This document shows positions 22,482-34,841 of a stretch of 64,000 nucleotides of DNA, piece by piece. The DNA lies in contig JSYX01000063.1 of NCBI GenBank assembly GCA_000787465.1, positions 26,979-90,978 on the forward strand, given 5' to 3'. Position numbers and translations under genes: made by a program. Every line of letters starts with the position of its first letter. Position 1 is the stretch's first letter. Below the pieces are notes generated by a model, which was not told the origin of the DNA, made no database searches, and saw nothing but the letters and a program-made list of their open reading frames with translations. The stretch comes from Thermomucor indicae-seudaticae (lineage: Eukaryota > Mucoromycota > Mucoromycetes > Mucorales > Lichtheimiaceae).

Positions 22482-23994
22482 TTCCCCATTCCACGAATAA
22501 AAAAAATCCAAAGAAATTCCTAAAATCCCTTTCTGTGGCATTGACTGTTGAAAGAAAGCTTTATTAGTTAACAAAGCATCACGAATGAAGTTTTGAAAGT
22601 GTCTGCTCAAACAGAATTACTGGTCTTTGGACAACTTTGCGTCCTCCTTAGTAGTATTTGCTCAATGGTTTTACGGTGAGTTCGATTGGCTGCGTTATAG
22701 ATTACCGCTAAGAGGGTGGTTGCTTGCCGTGTATGTCTATTCTCCATCAATGAACGGAAACATCATGCAAAAGGCAATGGCAATGTGTTTTTTACGCTTT
22801 GTCTTTGACTTTGACCCTAATAAGTTGCTCGACGTTTCGCATGATATGAAGAATCACATATTGATTCATCCATTAGCCTGCATGGCCTCTGCGTCAACCC
22901 CTCTCAGCCTAAGTGCACCCTGCTTTTATGTACAGCAAGTATTCTGTTGCTGGTAAATCAAAGCACTGTTGTCAACTTCTTCTCCCCAATGTATGGTTGG
23001 GTCAGGTTCGCCTCTATTGCTACGGGCAACTTCTTTTCTGTCTCTCTTGGGGAGAGAATGATAAAGAAATACACAGATTCGACTTATGGTATTTGCGAGA
23101 ACGTTTATGGGCAATTTGTTAGCAAATGGGCATCCCTAACAAGGGGATATATACACTACACAAGGCAACTGCCACGCTTTGACACATTTCATAAAAAAAT
23201 ACGTGCGTTAACTCTTCCGATAACAGAAAAGATCCACTACGAGAGCATTCTGGCCCTTTACCGTTATACTACTTTTATTGCGGTGCGGGAAAAAGCGACA
23301 TGGAAATCTAAAATTCAAGTCTGCTCTGGGAAGGATGAGAGCTGAAAGTCTTGTGATAGGATTACCCGATAGAGATGGGAAAGCAAATCCGTGGCGCCGG
23401 AGAATTAACCCTGTTTGCGCTTTGTGGGTGAAAGTAGAGTCTTGGTTGCAAATCTGCAAGTTGTGCAGTCCTTTAAAACTTATATGGTGTCTCTAAGCCC
23501 TAGAGTTCCTCGATATCGCAAGTTTCCAGCACTTTTGCTAACGACCATTTCTCATTTTCTCTCAAATTTCCGCTGGTGCGGGATTTACCCCGTCCCCCTG
23601 CCAAATTTTCATCATCGCTAGAATTTCTGCTCACTGCGAAAAACGAAGGTCAACGCCACACAACCTATATCAAAATACCACCTCAACCGACATCATTGCT
23701 CGCGCCTCTTACTGCCTCAGACGCTGGAGCCACGAGTAAGCCATTCGGCTATTATTGTTTTTTCATACTCTTAATTCTTTTTTTGCTTATCAGAGATAAG
23801 CGAGCCCATTGATTCTTCGATGTGTTTTTTGAATATAAGCATCTGTACACTTCTTCATAACTGCACCGTTTCCTGAATTCCTTCTTCCAATATTTGTTAC
23901 AGAGAGAAATATTTTGTATTCATCCACTGCAGAGTAAGCTTTTATTAACGCGGGCGTTTCATCCGAAAAAGCCATCTTTTTAGGTATAGGTTGT
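22482..23994. other. Gene-poor region after eIF2-beta
   Basis: About 1.5 kb with several open frames of 60-130 codons (22627-22956, 22947-23345, 23576-23812), none with recognisable domains, conserved motifs or convincing splice partners. It may include the 5' UTR and promoter of the following gene. No shared repeat was seen. Confidence 0.35.
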
Positions 23995-25582
23995 ATGCGA
24001 CCCGCTCCACGTAACCGTAAACGAGTCAACGTCAAACAGCGGCTGGCTCACGTTGAGGCGACGATTCTGTTGCCCGACGAACAGGTTTGAATGTCGACCC
24101 TTTTGTTCCTGATGTAGAACGTGACTAGTTGAGGTAATGAATCCAGCGATTTCTGTTCGCTGCTTTTGTCCTGCGGAAAAAAAGACGGAACCACGTCCAG
24201 GCCTTTACCAATATTAGAATGGAAGTTAAAACAATATGCTTTATCCCCACCTACCCTTCGGTCAACATACGACCGTCCTCCCTAAGGAGGGGTCGATGGT
24301 AGGCTTCAAATATTCACAGACAAAGCTATGGACAGTAAGCGGTGTGTGACGCACAGACCTTGAATCTTACACTGGTGATTCGCGTCCAGCGTGCCAAGCT
24401 ATTTGCAGCTCCATGAGAACGACGTGGGCAACTGATCCGTATCCATCTTTCAACCTTTTAGTAACTACCTACCATCAGCATTATACACATGTCTAGTCTT
24501 CCCGATTATTAAAGATGCAGACACATCATTGAATATCTTCCATTTACAAGCTGTAAGAACTGTTTTTCGCGGCATGACTTTACGCGGAACATGCAGTGGT
24601 TGAGGTAAGCAGAAAGTTTGATGCATGTGGCAAAGAAATCGCTGTTTGGTGTTCTAGTTTCTGTGACCACGTTTCCGGTTTACCCAACCTATCACTCCGT
24701 AGCATCTTCGTAATAAACCATGGAAGTGACCCCGAGAAAAAGTAAGTACTGTCGACTCTACCGTCTAATGATGTGGCTATCGAATTCGAAAGTGTCTAAA
24801 AAGCATTGAGCGTGGGAGAAATTTGGTCACATCCGTTTAACTGATAGATGCAAACTATTTGTTCATCAGAAAGAGGCAAGCGGTCTGGATAACTTTCATT
24901 TTTTCCCGTTCAGGTAAGTGTGCGAAAACAAGGAGATGAAAAATCGACGAAAGGTGAAATTTCGTTAGCTTGTTATCCACAGAACGCTACAAAAGCATGT
25001 CGATTTATCTTTTGAATGTGACATGTTACAGTCTAACGGTCCCTGATCAATGGCACCTGGATATGCATCACGTTGTTTTGCACTATTACCCTTGTATATA
25101 TGCACTATGCTGTAGTGAACAACTTCCCGCTGGTCACCCAGGCTCTTCGGCGCAGACAGTTCGGCTTATATTTCAACAAACAATTGGCCATATCTTTCGT
25201 CCGAATTCTATTTGAAGAAGCTCATTGGTTAGAGCTTCGGTTGCTCGAGAGCACTGCTGATGCCAAGGTGCGTGTGTCGGTATTCGAATTAGAGCGAACT
25301 TCCTTTCCACAGTTGTCATTCCTTTGCAACATGATGCCTCTAATGCCGTACCGTTTTCTAAGTGCACCTTCGACTCAGCATACTGCTTCGCCTGTTCTTC
25401 TTGCCGAAGTAATATTGGAGTTTACGAAACAGATGTTGCGTCCAAAGGTTTTACTGCCGATGCTGGCTGTCATTGTATTGGTTTTCGATCTTGACGATGC
25501 GTTTGACCTGGAGGACGATTTACCAGCCGAAGAGAACGGAGACGTAGCGGAAGAAGGAAACCAAGACGAAGACACGAATTAG
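23995..25582 (+). CDS. Unrecognised intron-rich gene with Cys/His-rich segment
   Basis: I do not recognise the product. Exon-like blocks that join in phase are 23995-24084 (start MRPAPRNRKRVNVKQRLAHV) to 24201-24298 (IRMEVKTICFIPTYPSVNI), and a later chain. In that chain, a segment starting near 24514 reads CRHIIEYLPFTSCKNCFSRH, then FTRNMQWL. It continues with CDHVSGLPNLSLRSIFVINH, KKCKLFVHQKEASGLDNFHF, LQKHVDLSFECDMLQSN and, after an intron ending at 25114, NNFPLVTQALRRRQFGLYF and FVRILFEEAHWLELRLL. The C-terminus has a hydrophobic stretch (LLPMLAVIVLVF) and an acidic tail (DEDTN). The spaced Cys and His residues suggest metal binding. Splicing between 24298 and 24514 is unresolved. No functional assignment is made. 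Confidence 0.55.
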
Positions 25583-25832
25583 TCGGCACAACTTACTTAG
25601 AAGTAGCTAATTTGGGATATCTGCCAGTACCACGGGTCAATTTCCTGACACGCCATGCACCGTGGCAAGCTTTTAACACATTATTTTACCGAATCGCACC
25701 GTACATACAGCAAATTCCTGATTTTCGTTGCTTAAACTAGAGGTTAGATCAGTTACGTTTTCCATGAGGAATGACTATATTATGTATTCGGGTGAAATCA
25801 ATTATACAGGTTTTGTCTATTTCGAGTGAAAT

Positions 25833-26654
25833 CTAAGAGGTATGCTTGGGGAGTTTATCAGCTGGGACAAGGTCATGCTTGATCAAGTAATCCAGCACAA
25901 CCCGGACACCTTCTTCCACAGACACTTCATGAGTCTTGACGTGGATATCAGGCTTCTCGGGTGCTTCATAGGGTGCCGAGATGCCAGTGAATTCCTTGAT
26001 TTCACCTGCCTTGGCTTTCTTGTACAAGCCTTTTGGATCGCGCTGCTCAACAACTTCAAGTGGAGCATCAGCGAAAACCTAAGTTGTTGATATGTCCACT
26101 TAAACCAAAGTCCTAAGCAAAGGAAACCATAACACTTGCAAATACATACTTCAATGAACGGGATACCAGCCGCTTCATGAAGAGCACGAGCAGAAGCACG
26201 GTCCTCGCGGTAAGGGCTGATGAATGACGTGATAGCAATAACGGCAGCATCAGCAAATAGTTTGGCAACCTAAACATTCCTGATGTCAGACAGATCCGTG
26301 GGCTTGTAATTTCAGGGTTTCACGTTACCTCTGAAATTCGACGAATATTTTCCTTTCGATCTTCAGGGCCAAAACCGAGGTTCTTGTTCAGGCCAAAACG
26401 GATATTATCACCATCAAGTCGGTAAGCAGAAATTCCAGCATGTAAAAGAGTCTGTTCGAGTGCAGTGGCCAGAGTCGACTTGCCAGAAGCAGACAGGCCA
26501 GTGAACCAAATAGTGAAACCCTTAAAAAACGAAGTTGAGTTGAAGGCTTCCTTTTAGGCACAGGAACAGCTGAATAAATTACTTTTTGACCCAAAAGAGT
26601 CTGGCGTTCCTTCGTTGAAACGGCACCCTCGTGCCATGTAATGTTGGTTGCCAT
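25833..26654 (-). CDS. Adenylylsulfate (APS) kinase
   Basis: APS kinase phosphorylates adenylylsulfate to PAPS, the second step of sulfate assimilation. Four exons (26654-26583, 26520-26329, 26269-26150, 26078-25833) join in phase and give about 209 residues, the normal length. The start reads [20 protein letters not shown]. The P-loop is intact in [19 protein letters not shown], followed by [38 protein letters not shown] and the signature [16 protein letters not shown]. The C-terminal half has [40 protein letters not shown] and [10 protein letters not shown]. It corresponds to yeast Met14 and is a stand-alone kinase rather than a fusion to ATP sulfurylase. Confidence 0.95.
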
Positions 26655-27011
26655 TGTGAATCGTCGTAAACTGGAAGAGCAGTAACTCGTCCTTTTTTTC
26701 TGCAATTTTAAGTTGGCGGAGATGGAGAAACCATACTTCCCCCATTGGCCAGTTATTGCGCAATCTTTCCGCTGGCTGTTCGGACTCGGCTCTTTGTCTC
26801 CGGTCCGACCGGACATGTATCCAGGAAAATAGTTTTGACTCCTAGTGAAGCATTTCATAGTATAACAAAGACGACCATTTGGCGAAGTCGCGATAGTACA
26901 GTAACATCGCTTAATGCACCTTCTTGATAAATGATACAGTGTGAGATATCAAATGAAAGAAAAACAATATAAAAGAAACCGCAGTCGGTGAGACTGAATA
27001 TAGGTTGCTTG

Positions 27012-27030
27012 CTCGAGACGTCGTCTCGAG
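27012..27030. repeat. Perfect 8-bp hairpin CTCGAGAC/GTCTCGAG
   Basis: The arms CTCGAGAC (27012-27019) and GTCTCGAG (27023-27030) are exact complements around a three-base loop. It lies about 360 bases upstream of the APS kinase start. It may be a structured element or a chance XhoI-type palindrome; no function is claimed. Confidence 0.6.
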
Positions 27031-27100
27031 TCTTTATATAACGTTCCTAAGGAATTCCTTATAGTGAGCGCTCTTCCTCTGTGCTGACTGATTCAGGTGC

Positions 27101-27211
27101 TTACAATCGAACCCCGTTAATTTCAATTCGGTTAAATTCAATTAGAATACTCGTTTATTTCAAGGAATTTCGAGGAACCGAGAGCTTGAAATGGACGGCT
27201 GGTCGGCTGTA
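27101..27211. mobile_element. MITE C copy 2 (short, degenerate)
   Basis: The left end TACAATCGAACCCCGTTAAT matches the left end of the element at 14823, the interior shares CTCGTTTATTTCAAGG, and the right side (AGCTTGAAATGGACGGCTGG) is a degraded complement ending in TA. It is about 110 bp and non-coding. Confidence 0.6.
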
Positions 27212-27653
27212 GGTACAAATCGCTGGTTGTTCAAAGCAAAGTTTATGTCTGTCACCATACCTAATATCTAGGGCTCAGACATAGGTAAAGTTGAAGCAGG
27301 AGAAACAATAGAACGGCTGCCAGTTGAGTAGAGGGTGCACAAGCAGCTCATCCAGAGCTGGAGGTTGAATAAGAACCTTAACGATAAAGCATTGCCTCTG
27401 ATTTTAATTATGACTTTGACCGGAAAAATGAAATGATTGAGGATATGAAAAACTTTTTAATTTGATTTACAGTTTCAAAGATTTCCCACACATGGCATGA
27501 AATAAAGCGGGGCTTGCATTTAGAAATTTGACACATTTTATCAGGAAAATGTCACGTCCAGACAATAACTCTCATTGAAGGGATGTTATCGATTAATCAC
27601 GTTGTTCGGGGACCACCTTATCTGATATCTGTGAGCACACTCGTGTTAGTCAC

Positions 27654-28038
27654 ACTACGGGAAAAGCTGGTTATATTTTTCCCTGAATTTCACTGGTTTT
27701 CCCTAAAATTCATGTTTTCAGGGAAAAGTGGGTTATAGTGTTGCCTCCAGTGCAAGTCACCTCTACCTCTCCCAGAAATTCCCTAATTCCATTCATGGTT
27801 GGCTTTCCTGCCAGTATCACATACAGTACGCTCAAGAGCTCTATATACGCTGTGAGAGCAAAATTTGTCGTGATAAAAGAGTCAACCCTATTTCAGTGAA
27901 AACCAGGGATTTGTCCCTACCCCAGAAAATAGTGAAAAGTAGCACAGAAAGCAGAAGTCTTACCTACTTCTCCCTGAAGACAATTTTAGGGAAAACCAAT
28001 GAAATTCAGGGAAAAATAGAATCAGCTTTCCCCGTAGT
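27654..28038. mobile_element. MITE with about 50-bp terminal inverted repeats
   Basis: The left end begins ACTACGGGAAAAGCTGGTTA and continues into TTTTTCCCTGAATTTCACTG. The right end is the complement of ACTACGGGGAAAGCTGATTC followed by TATTTTTCCCTGAATTTCAT, so roughly 50 bp of the two ends match at about nine positions in ten. The element is about 385 bp with no transposase. No clear target-site duplication was seen, so the superfamily is undetermined. Confidence 0.75.
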
Positions 28039-28264
28039 TTCAGTTCTGGTCTATATTGCTTGACATGCGTCTTATAGATACAGCATCAAATAATGGACGT
28101 ACGAGGAAATTGCTTCATTTGGACACGGTTAGAGTCACAAGGGAGATTATATCATAGAAAGATATGGTTGAATATGCCAATATACGTAACGAAAGTGGCC
28201 TCGCGATATATCGATAGGTTCCATGACGAAAAAAAATGCAATCGTTATATCAAGGACATCGTTA

Positions 28265-28300
28265 CACAGCGTACCCCCGCTAATTTCAACCACTCCTGTA
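28265..28300. mobile_element. MITE C fragment
   Basis: ACAGCGTACCCCCGCTAATT followed by TCAAC resembles the MITE C end (GACCCCCGTTAATTTCAA). No matching opposite end was found nearby, so this is at most a solo end. Confidence 0.4.
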
Positions 28301-29040
28301 CTGCCATAAAGGTGAAACATCGATATATCCCGCGGTGCTGTAGCAATTGGCGAAAAAACAAAGACATCGTACGTAGTTTAAACAAAGACCGTGTTCCACT
28401 CTCGAAAACGGACAATGATAAACCATCTGACAAGCTGTGCTTTTTGACTTTTTAATAACTTGTTACTCGTAACCCACGGCAACAAACTTATAACTTATCA
28501 GGGGATAACTTAGAGGAGGGAAGACTTTAATAGGCACATACACGGCAGAGATGGATCATCTGGTGCAGCCGACATCTCACGACCTTAGTCGCTGCAGTGG
28601 AGCTTGTTTCATAAAATTGGCATGTTTCTACTGCGAGCATAATTAAACTTGAATGAACGTCCGGCAAACGCCACGCGGAACAAAGGTGAGCGCATAAAAA
28701 GTCTCAAGACCAGGATGTGCAGTTGACCTAATGTCAAAAATGTAATGCTCCTCCTCTGCTGGTGATCTTATTGCCTTTACTTGACTTTAAGTGCAGCTAC
28801 GATATAATTGCCTCTAAAGTTAGAGACCAATGGGGACAATTTGGGTTTATAGCATGCAGTTTCATTCATCAAGATAAGCTCAAAAGGTATCAGTAAGTAC
28901 ATAGATAATACGTATTACATTTGCCAAGGATTATACAAAAGCAAAACTTGGACAAGATATGCGTCCGTCTTCGTTACTTGTTGGTGTTATTGCCAACACC
29001 CTATATATAAGAATTATAAGTTCACTTGCGAGTATCGTCC

Positions 29041-30565
29041 TTATTGCTTAAGACATACCACGTGATTGAAACCAAACCACCAAACAAGGATAGCAATAAC
29101 AACACACAATATAATGATCAGAACGAAGCAGCACCATTTTTTCTAAAGTTGCATGGTTAGCAATATCCTGAGACGAACGATATTAAGAAAGAGAAGAAAG
29201 CAAGAGAAAAGCGTACAGCTCGAGTTGACCTAGCCGATTTGATAGCTCTGTCCACAAATCGATTCCCTTCCTTAAGATGACCTGCCGTTGCTTCTGCATC
29301 TTGCTCAATCTGGACTAGAACTTCTCCCTGCTGTGTGACAAGCATGGACATGTCCTCGAAAAGTTGGTGTAATTCCTAGAAAGAGAGAGCCATATAAGAG
29401 ATTCGGTTGATTAATACAGCTCTGAAAACACTGTGTTTTACCAAAAGCGTCTTTTCGATACGCTTAATGTCGTCATGACGGCTTTGTACTTCAGATAATA
29501 CTGCGCGTGCTTGAGCTTGACGGCCGGCTTGCAGAATCTATTAAACAGGTACATGGTTAGATGGCGATGTTGGCTTACAACCTCGATTTTACCGATTGGG
29601 AAAAGAGTTGAGTTGCCTGATCTGAATCGATAATTTCATCGATCTCTTCTTCGGTAGCTTCCTCCTTCACTATGTACAAAAGGCACGGATGAATCGGGAA
29701 ATTTATGTCACTGTAAGAATATATTGCTATACCTATTCTAATTTGTCGGGCTACTTTTTGTCTGTACTTTTGTCTGTAATCGTTTTCAATATCTTGGTAA
29801 CGTCGAATGGTATCAAGGAATCGCTGACGCACGGCGGCGCTCTATAGCAGTAGAAGGATGAACAAACTACCCGCTTTCAATACTACTCCCTTGTTTTTCT
29901 ACTTGCCTGTGTCTTGCGGATCTGCACATCCGAGATGTTCGGCTGTCTAGCCGTTGACCTTTCAATAGCTTGGTTTTCTCTTGAGTTAGACAATAATCAA
30001 ATACCAAAGAATATGACTGTCCTTTACCTGTTAATCTGCGCTTAATTTCAGCATTCTGCTTCCGAGTGTCTGACTGGAGCCTTTCCAGTTCCGCGGAAAG
30101 TTGTCTCCATTGTTCATCATTGTAGCTCACCAAAGCCGAATTATGCACACGCTCAATAGCATTCACTTTATCGTTGACCAGGGCAATCTCACGCTTCAGA
30201 GCGTCGATCTGCTCGAAACAGTTTAGGCTTCCACGATAAGCACTTCTTTAGGCTTTGTGTTACCCACCTCTGAGAGAAATCCATCCATGGTATCCAGGTC
30301 AGGTGGTGCTCGTGACGGTTGTTGCATTTCATATGCATCGTTATGACGAGGTGTTGGAGGTGGTCTTCCATTGTTGTGAACAAATGGATTATTATCGTCC
30401 TGATCGCGCCGTGTGACAATAGGTTGTGCAGATGTGCGTCTGTAACCCGCCGGTACTCTGGCTGGTCCAAAACTATCACTGTGTACCTATTTACTAAAGG
30501 GGTATTCAACAAGAGACCAGCACGCTTCCTGACCTGTTTTCTCGGCCTTCAAAGGAGTTCTGCAT
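29041..30565 (-). CDS. Plasma membrane syntaxin (Sso1/Sso2-type Qa-SNARE)
   Basis: This t-SNARE drives fusion of secretory vesicles with the plasma membrane. Starting at 30565 (MQNSFEGREN), a chain of exons joins in phase to the stop at 29041. An N-terminal Pro/Asn-rich arm leads to DLDTMDGFLSE, the start of the Habc region. Helices include IDALKREIALVNDKVNAIER, WRQLSAELERLQSDTRKQNA and VRQRFLDTIRRYQDIENDYR. The SNARE motif covers RHDDIKRIEKTLL, ELHQLFEDMSMLVTQQGEVL and VQIEQDAEATAGHLKEGNR, with the zero-layer Gln present. It ends with a C-terminal anchor (CCFVLIIILCVVIAILVWW). One intron (29906-29842) has the donor CAG/GCAAGT, a textbook GC..AG intron. Length is about 320 residues. Confidence 0.93.
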
Positions 30566-31477
30566 CAATAAAAGAAAGGTTTTATTGATTCAATTAGCGT
30601 AAGGATCGTCGTCGTTGGTCGCACAAGAAAAAGGAAATAGCATGGGTAGAAGAAGAATTGAAAGAGAGGCACAGGCACCGAACCCGCAGATGCACATACT
30701 TCGTCACCACAACCAGCTCACACTATCCGAACCGACCAAGGCACCGAAATATCCCAAACCTATAAAAAGAAAAATGTCCAAAACTGCACGTACTCGTAGC
30801 TCCTCCGTTCGGTCTCGGCTGAAAGAATACGACATTACGAACGTTCAATCTTAAGCCCTAATCGACAATGATAAAGCGATCCTTCAGCGCAATGACAAGT
30901 CAATGTTGTTGAAGGACAGTGATTCGGAATCCCTATTGCCAACAAGAAAAAGAGAATGAGAGAAGAAATCGCTGCTGTGGTCCGTTATGCTGGACCTGAA
31001 TTTGTAAGTGCGTGTCGTATCCGACATACATTGTCTCATACCATCACAAACCAGTTCTATGGGTTTCAGCGGGTAACTGCTGCGTTAAAGGAAACCTTTC
31101 TAAGACCGGCTACTACCTTCCTTCCACGAAACATAGAGTGATTGGTATTGTCCCATACTTCCTGTTTCGTGGTAACGTCGAGATAGCTCCGTTATGAGAC
31201 CAGGAAAATGTCTTATCAATGTATAAAGCAGAGCACATCCAATTCCAATAAACAACCTATCATTCAGTCTCGCTGACATCTGGCCTACTTCTATTGTCCC
31301 CTTGTTGTGCTCTATTTCAGTGCTTATACGTAAAAGTGGATGCCAAGGAAGGGCGGTAATAAAGATCAAAGCCATCCTACTCTATCAAGTAAGGATCAGA
31401 TGGAAAAGGGAGAGAAGCCAAGAAATTGTGAGAGGGGCGCGTTCTATTTTTCTTTTTTTTATTCCTGCACGGTTTTA
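30566..31477. other. Gap with a possible gene remnant and a dispersed repeat
   Basis: An open plus-strand frame at 30645-30854 is basic and serine-rich (KRKMSKTARTRSSSVRSRLK). It is followed in frame, beyond a stop, by KAILQRNDKSMLLKDSDSES and then by an ATG-started piece REEIAAVVRYAGPEF. The dispersed repeat begins about 31009. This may be the remnant of a gene broken by the repeat, but no family is recognised and the frame may be chance. Confidence 0.3.
31009..31325 (+). repeat. Dispersed repeat D, copy 1
   Basis: Shares ordered blocks with 62999-63243: GTGTCGTATCCGACATACAT, CAAACCAGTTCTATGGGT, CTCCGTTATGAGACCAGGA, ATTCAGTCTCGCTGACATCT and TGTGCTCTATTTC. Spacing is mostly conserved, with indels. 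There is no coding sequence or obvious terminal repeat, so it may be a SINE, solo LTR or other non-autonomous element. Confidence 0.7.
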
Positions 31478-32271
31478 CTATGCTTGCTTTTTGGCTGAGG
31501 CAGCAGCAGCGCGCTGTCTCTGCAGTACATCGTACACATGTCTTCTCGCATTCAATCGGTCTTTGCGGTCGTTTTCCAGTCGCACAGAGTCGGCCAATAA
31601 GCCATGAAATCCGTAATAAATAGCGAAGACCATGGAGATGCAGAGCAGGCCTATGCTAACCCAGAACAAGATCCATTTGACTTGGATGAATCCAGCAACC
31701 AACCGTGCCAAAAAGGTGACCCGTCGTGGATAAAGCTCCAACAAGACATAAAGGATCAAATTTTCACACAAATCCCACATGGTCGTCAACAAGTGGATCC
31801 AGATACCCGGTCGGATCCACTGCGGAGCGCGCTTAAATCCATAATAAGTAAGTAAGCATAACGGGAGTGTGCGCATCACCAGAAATCCGGAATCGTAAAG
31901 TGTCAAGGTCTCATACGCCTGCCGACCTCGAGCGCCATAGCCCTCCAAGAATTGATACACCTCTTCCGGAGTTTGAGGATAGTAATACTCGAGAATGTCA
32001 AGAGTCTCGTTTCCTCCGGAATCCAATTGCGGATTTGGATTGACGATCTTGCCAGATTATGTTCTGTCAGCACTTCACGTCACACATATCAAGATCCTTC
32101 AACATGAAATAAACATACTTTGGCATATTTATAAACCCGATCAAGGAGAATCTTGGTGAGAACAACCGTTAGAATGACAAGACGCGGTTTACTCAGATGC
32201 TGGCCGACTGCTTCGGTGAGATTAGGAAACGGATCCAGGCGGATCCGTCTTACGCGATCCATCAAAGGCAT
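31478..32271 (-). CDS. Predicted multi-pass membrane protein
   Basis: Two exons, 32271-32119 and 32047-31478, give about 240 residues. The family is not recognised. The first exon has a membrane-embedded or amphipathic stretch (LVILTVVLTKILLDRVYKYA). The second has further hydrophobic segments: FLVMRTLPLCLLTYYGF, WIHLLTTMWDLCENLILYVL and VKWILFWVSIGLLCISMVFA. A basic C-terminal tail (ENDRKDRLNARRHVYDVLQR) ends AKKQA and may face the cytosol. PQTPEEVYQFLEGYGARGRQ sits between the first two membrane segments. The arrangement of a short N-terminal segment, charged loop and three or four membrane spans recalls Pex11-type and other organelle-shaping proteins, but that comparison is weak. Confidence 0.75.
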
Positions 32272-32361
32272 TTAATAATTTACAAAAGTGATGATGAGTG
32301 AACAAGAAAACGGGAAAAGGTGAGCCTTTTAAATCGTGTGTTAAATGTCCGAAAACAATCG

Positions 32362-33243
32362 TCAGTTGTCTTCCTCGTTGACTTCTTGAGCCGCATAGGA
32401 TGAAGTTTCGTTCTTCGTTTTGGTTTTACTTCGCATATTTTTCTTCTACAAGTGCCCATCAGCAAATAAATGCGAAACAAATTCGATAAGAATATCATCG
32501 CTGACTTACTCGTTCTTTTTGCAGTCGACTGTTCTTCTCTCTTAATTTCTCGAGACGCGTTTCGCTCTTTCCTCCTCCGCCCGCTGTCAGTTCAACGTTG
32601 ATCGGTCTCTTCTTGAACTTCGACCGATGTAAACGAAGCGCTGCCTAAAAGTAATTCCTGTATAAGCCCTGGTCGATTCAGGGTTAAGCTGGGAATTTAA
32701 CGCACCGAAAGTTGTTCAGCGTTTTCGAATTCAACAAACGCAAAACCTTTTGGTTTCTTCGTTTCCTTATCCGTCAAAAGCCGAACAGAAGGAACACAGC
32801 CCACAGTCGCAAAGTGTTGTGCAAGTTCTTCTTTGGTAGCATCAAATGGTATATTGCCTATGTATACGATCAATCAACAAAATGTGAATGCCTCCCTTTT
32901 CCTGAAAGAACGTACCAACAAATACGATATATCGTTTCTTTTGAGTCGCCTGGTCGCCGCTATCAGTCGACTTTTTGCCTCGTCTTCTTCGTTTCTTTGG
33001 TTTGTTTTCGTGTTCTTCAGTCACTTGAGTTTCCTCCTTTTCAGGCTGCTGCTCTTCTTCTTCTTGCCGTTTCCGTTTCTTATTGTCCAAAGATTCTTCT
33101 GTCTCTGCACCGTCATGATCTTCAACCACGTCCGAGACAGGAACCGCCTGTTCTTCGGTGAATTCTTGTTTCTTTTTCTTGGAATGCCGTTCCTTGAAAG
33201 CTAATGCTTTCTTTTGCCGCTTGGAAAGTTTGGCATCGGCCAT
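32362..33243 (-). CDS. Nucleolar-type RRM protein (Nop6-like)
   Basis: Four exons encode about 230 residues. The N-terminal half is a long Lys/Glu-rich disordered region (ERHSKKKKQEF, KKRKRQEEEEQQ, KPKKRRRRGKKS) with likely nucleolar localisation signals. A single RRM follows: RNP2 is YIVFVGNIPF, RNP1 is KGFAFVEFENAEQ, and the linking part is KEELAQHFATVGCVPSVRLL. The C-terminal tail after RLHRSKFKKRPINVELTAG is basic. This layout matches Nop6 and related small ribosomal subunit assembly factors. The start at 33243 (MADAKLSKRQKKALAFKER) was chosen over an upstream in-frame Met because it begins the basic region. It is divergent from the Rab7 gene with a 133-base gap. Confidence 0.88.
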
Positions 33244-33376
33244 GGTAAGAAGACGGATCGATCGAGGAGAAACTGAAGCTGGTGAAACACCAGCCACTCA
33301 ACCGAAACGCCGTTTCAAAATCGGCTTCACCAGCTGAGTTGATCCCGTCAAAGCAACTTGCTTTAAGCAATTCGTA
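33244..33376. promoter_or_regulatory. Compact bidirectional promoter (RRM protein / Ypt7)
   Basis: The two start codons face away from each other across only 133 bases, so both core promoters must lie in this interval or overlap the coding starts. No TATA box is evident. Inference from gene spacing only. Confidence 0.6.
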
Positions 33377-34518
<1,142 letters not shown>

Positions 34519-34841
34519 TAAGATAACTACCTTTCATAGTACACTCAATACATTTGCTCATCTTATATCCGTGTGTGTTATGGGTATTAGTGTCCAAAAC
34601 ATTCAGGCTTATCAGTTTAGTTACTGGAAAGCCGGTATGCTTCGACATACGAATTTATTTGGATACTTCCATATCGATCCTACACGCTTTTTAATTTACA
34701 AACTATCCATCTTTCAATCATAGTTACGCTGGTGGACAGAAACGCGTGGTAACTCCTCCTCGGCTTCCGTACGTAGTTCTTTGTTTCTGTTCAACAATGG
34801 GATTAGCAAGGTGTAAGCACAGCAATATTCGCTCAAAATCC
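34519..34841. other. Convergent gap between Ypt7 and alkaline phosphatase
   Basis: A 323-base gap between two converging stops, AT-rich, with no gene or shared repeat seen. It holds the two 3' UTRs. Confidence 0.5.

Larger units (their letters stand above)
26655..29040. other. Repeat-rich intergenic region upstream of APS kinase
   Basis: About 2.4 kb without a convincing gene, located upstream of APS kinase and downstream of the syntaxin stop. It contains a perfect hairpin (27012-27030), a MITE C copy (27101-27211), a MITE with 50-bp inverted ends (27654-28038) and a further MITE C fragment near 28265. Open frames at 27728-28063 and 28093-28455 overlap or abut these repeats and look non-coding. 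Confidence 0.5.

Noticed and set aside
24970..25582. CENP-N/Chl4-like kinetochore protein suggested by HHVVLHYYPCIYAL and NNFPLVTQALRRR
   Set aside because: The first string lies inside what phase analysis indicates is an intron (about 25038-25114), so the resemblance came from joining two different frames.
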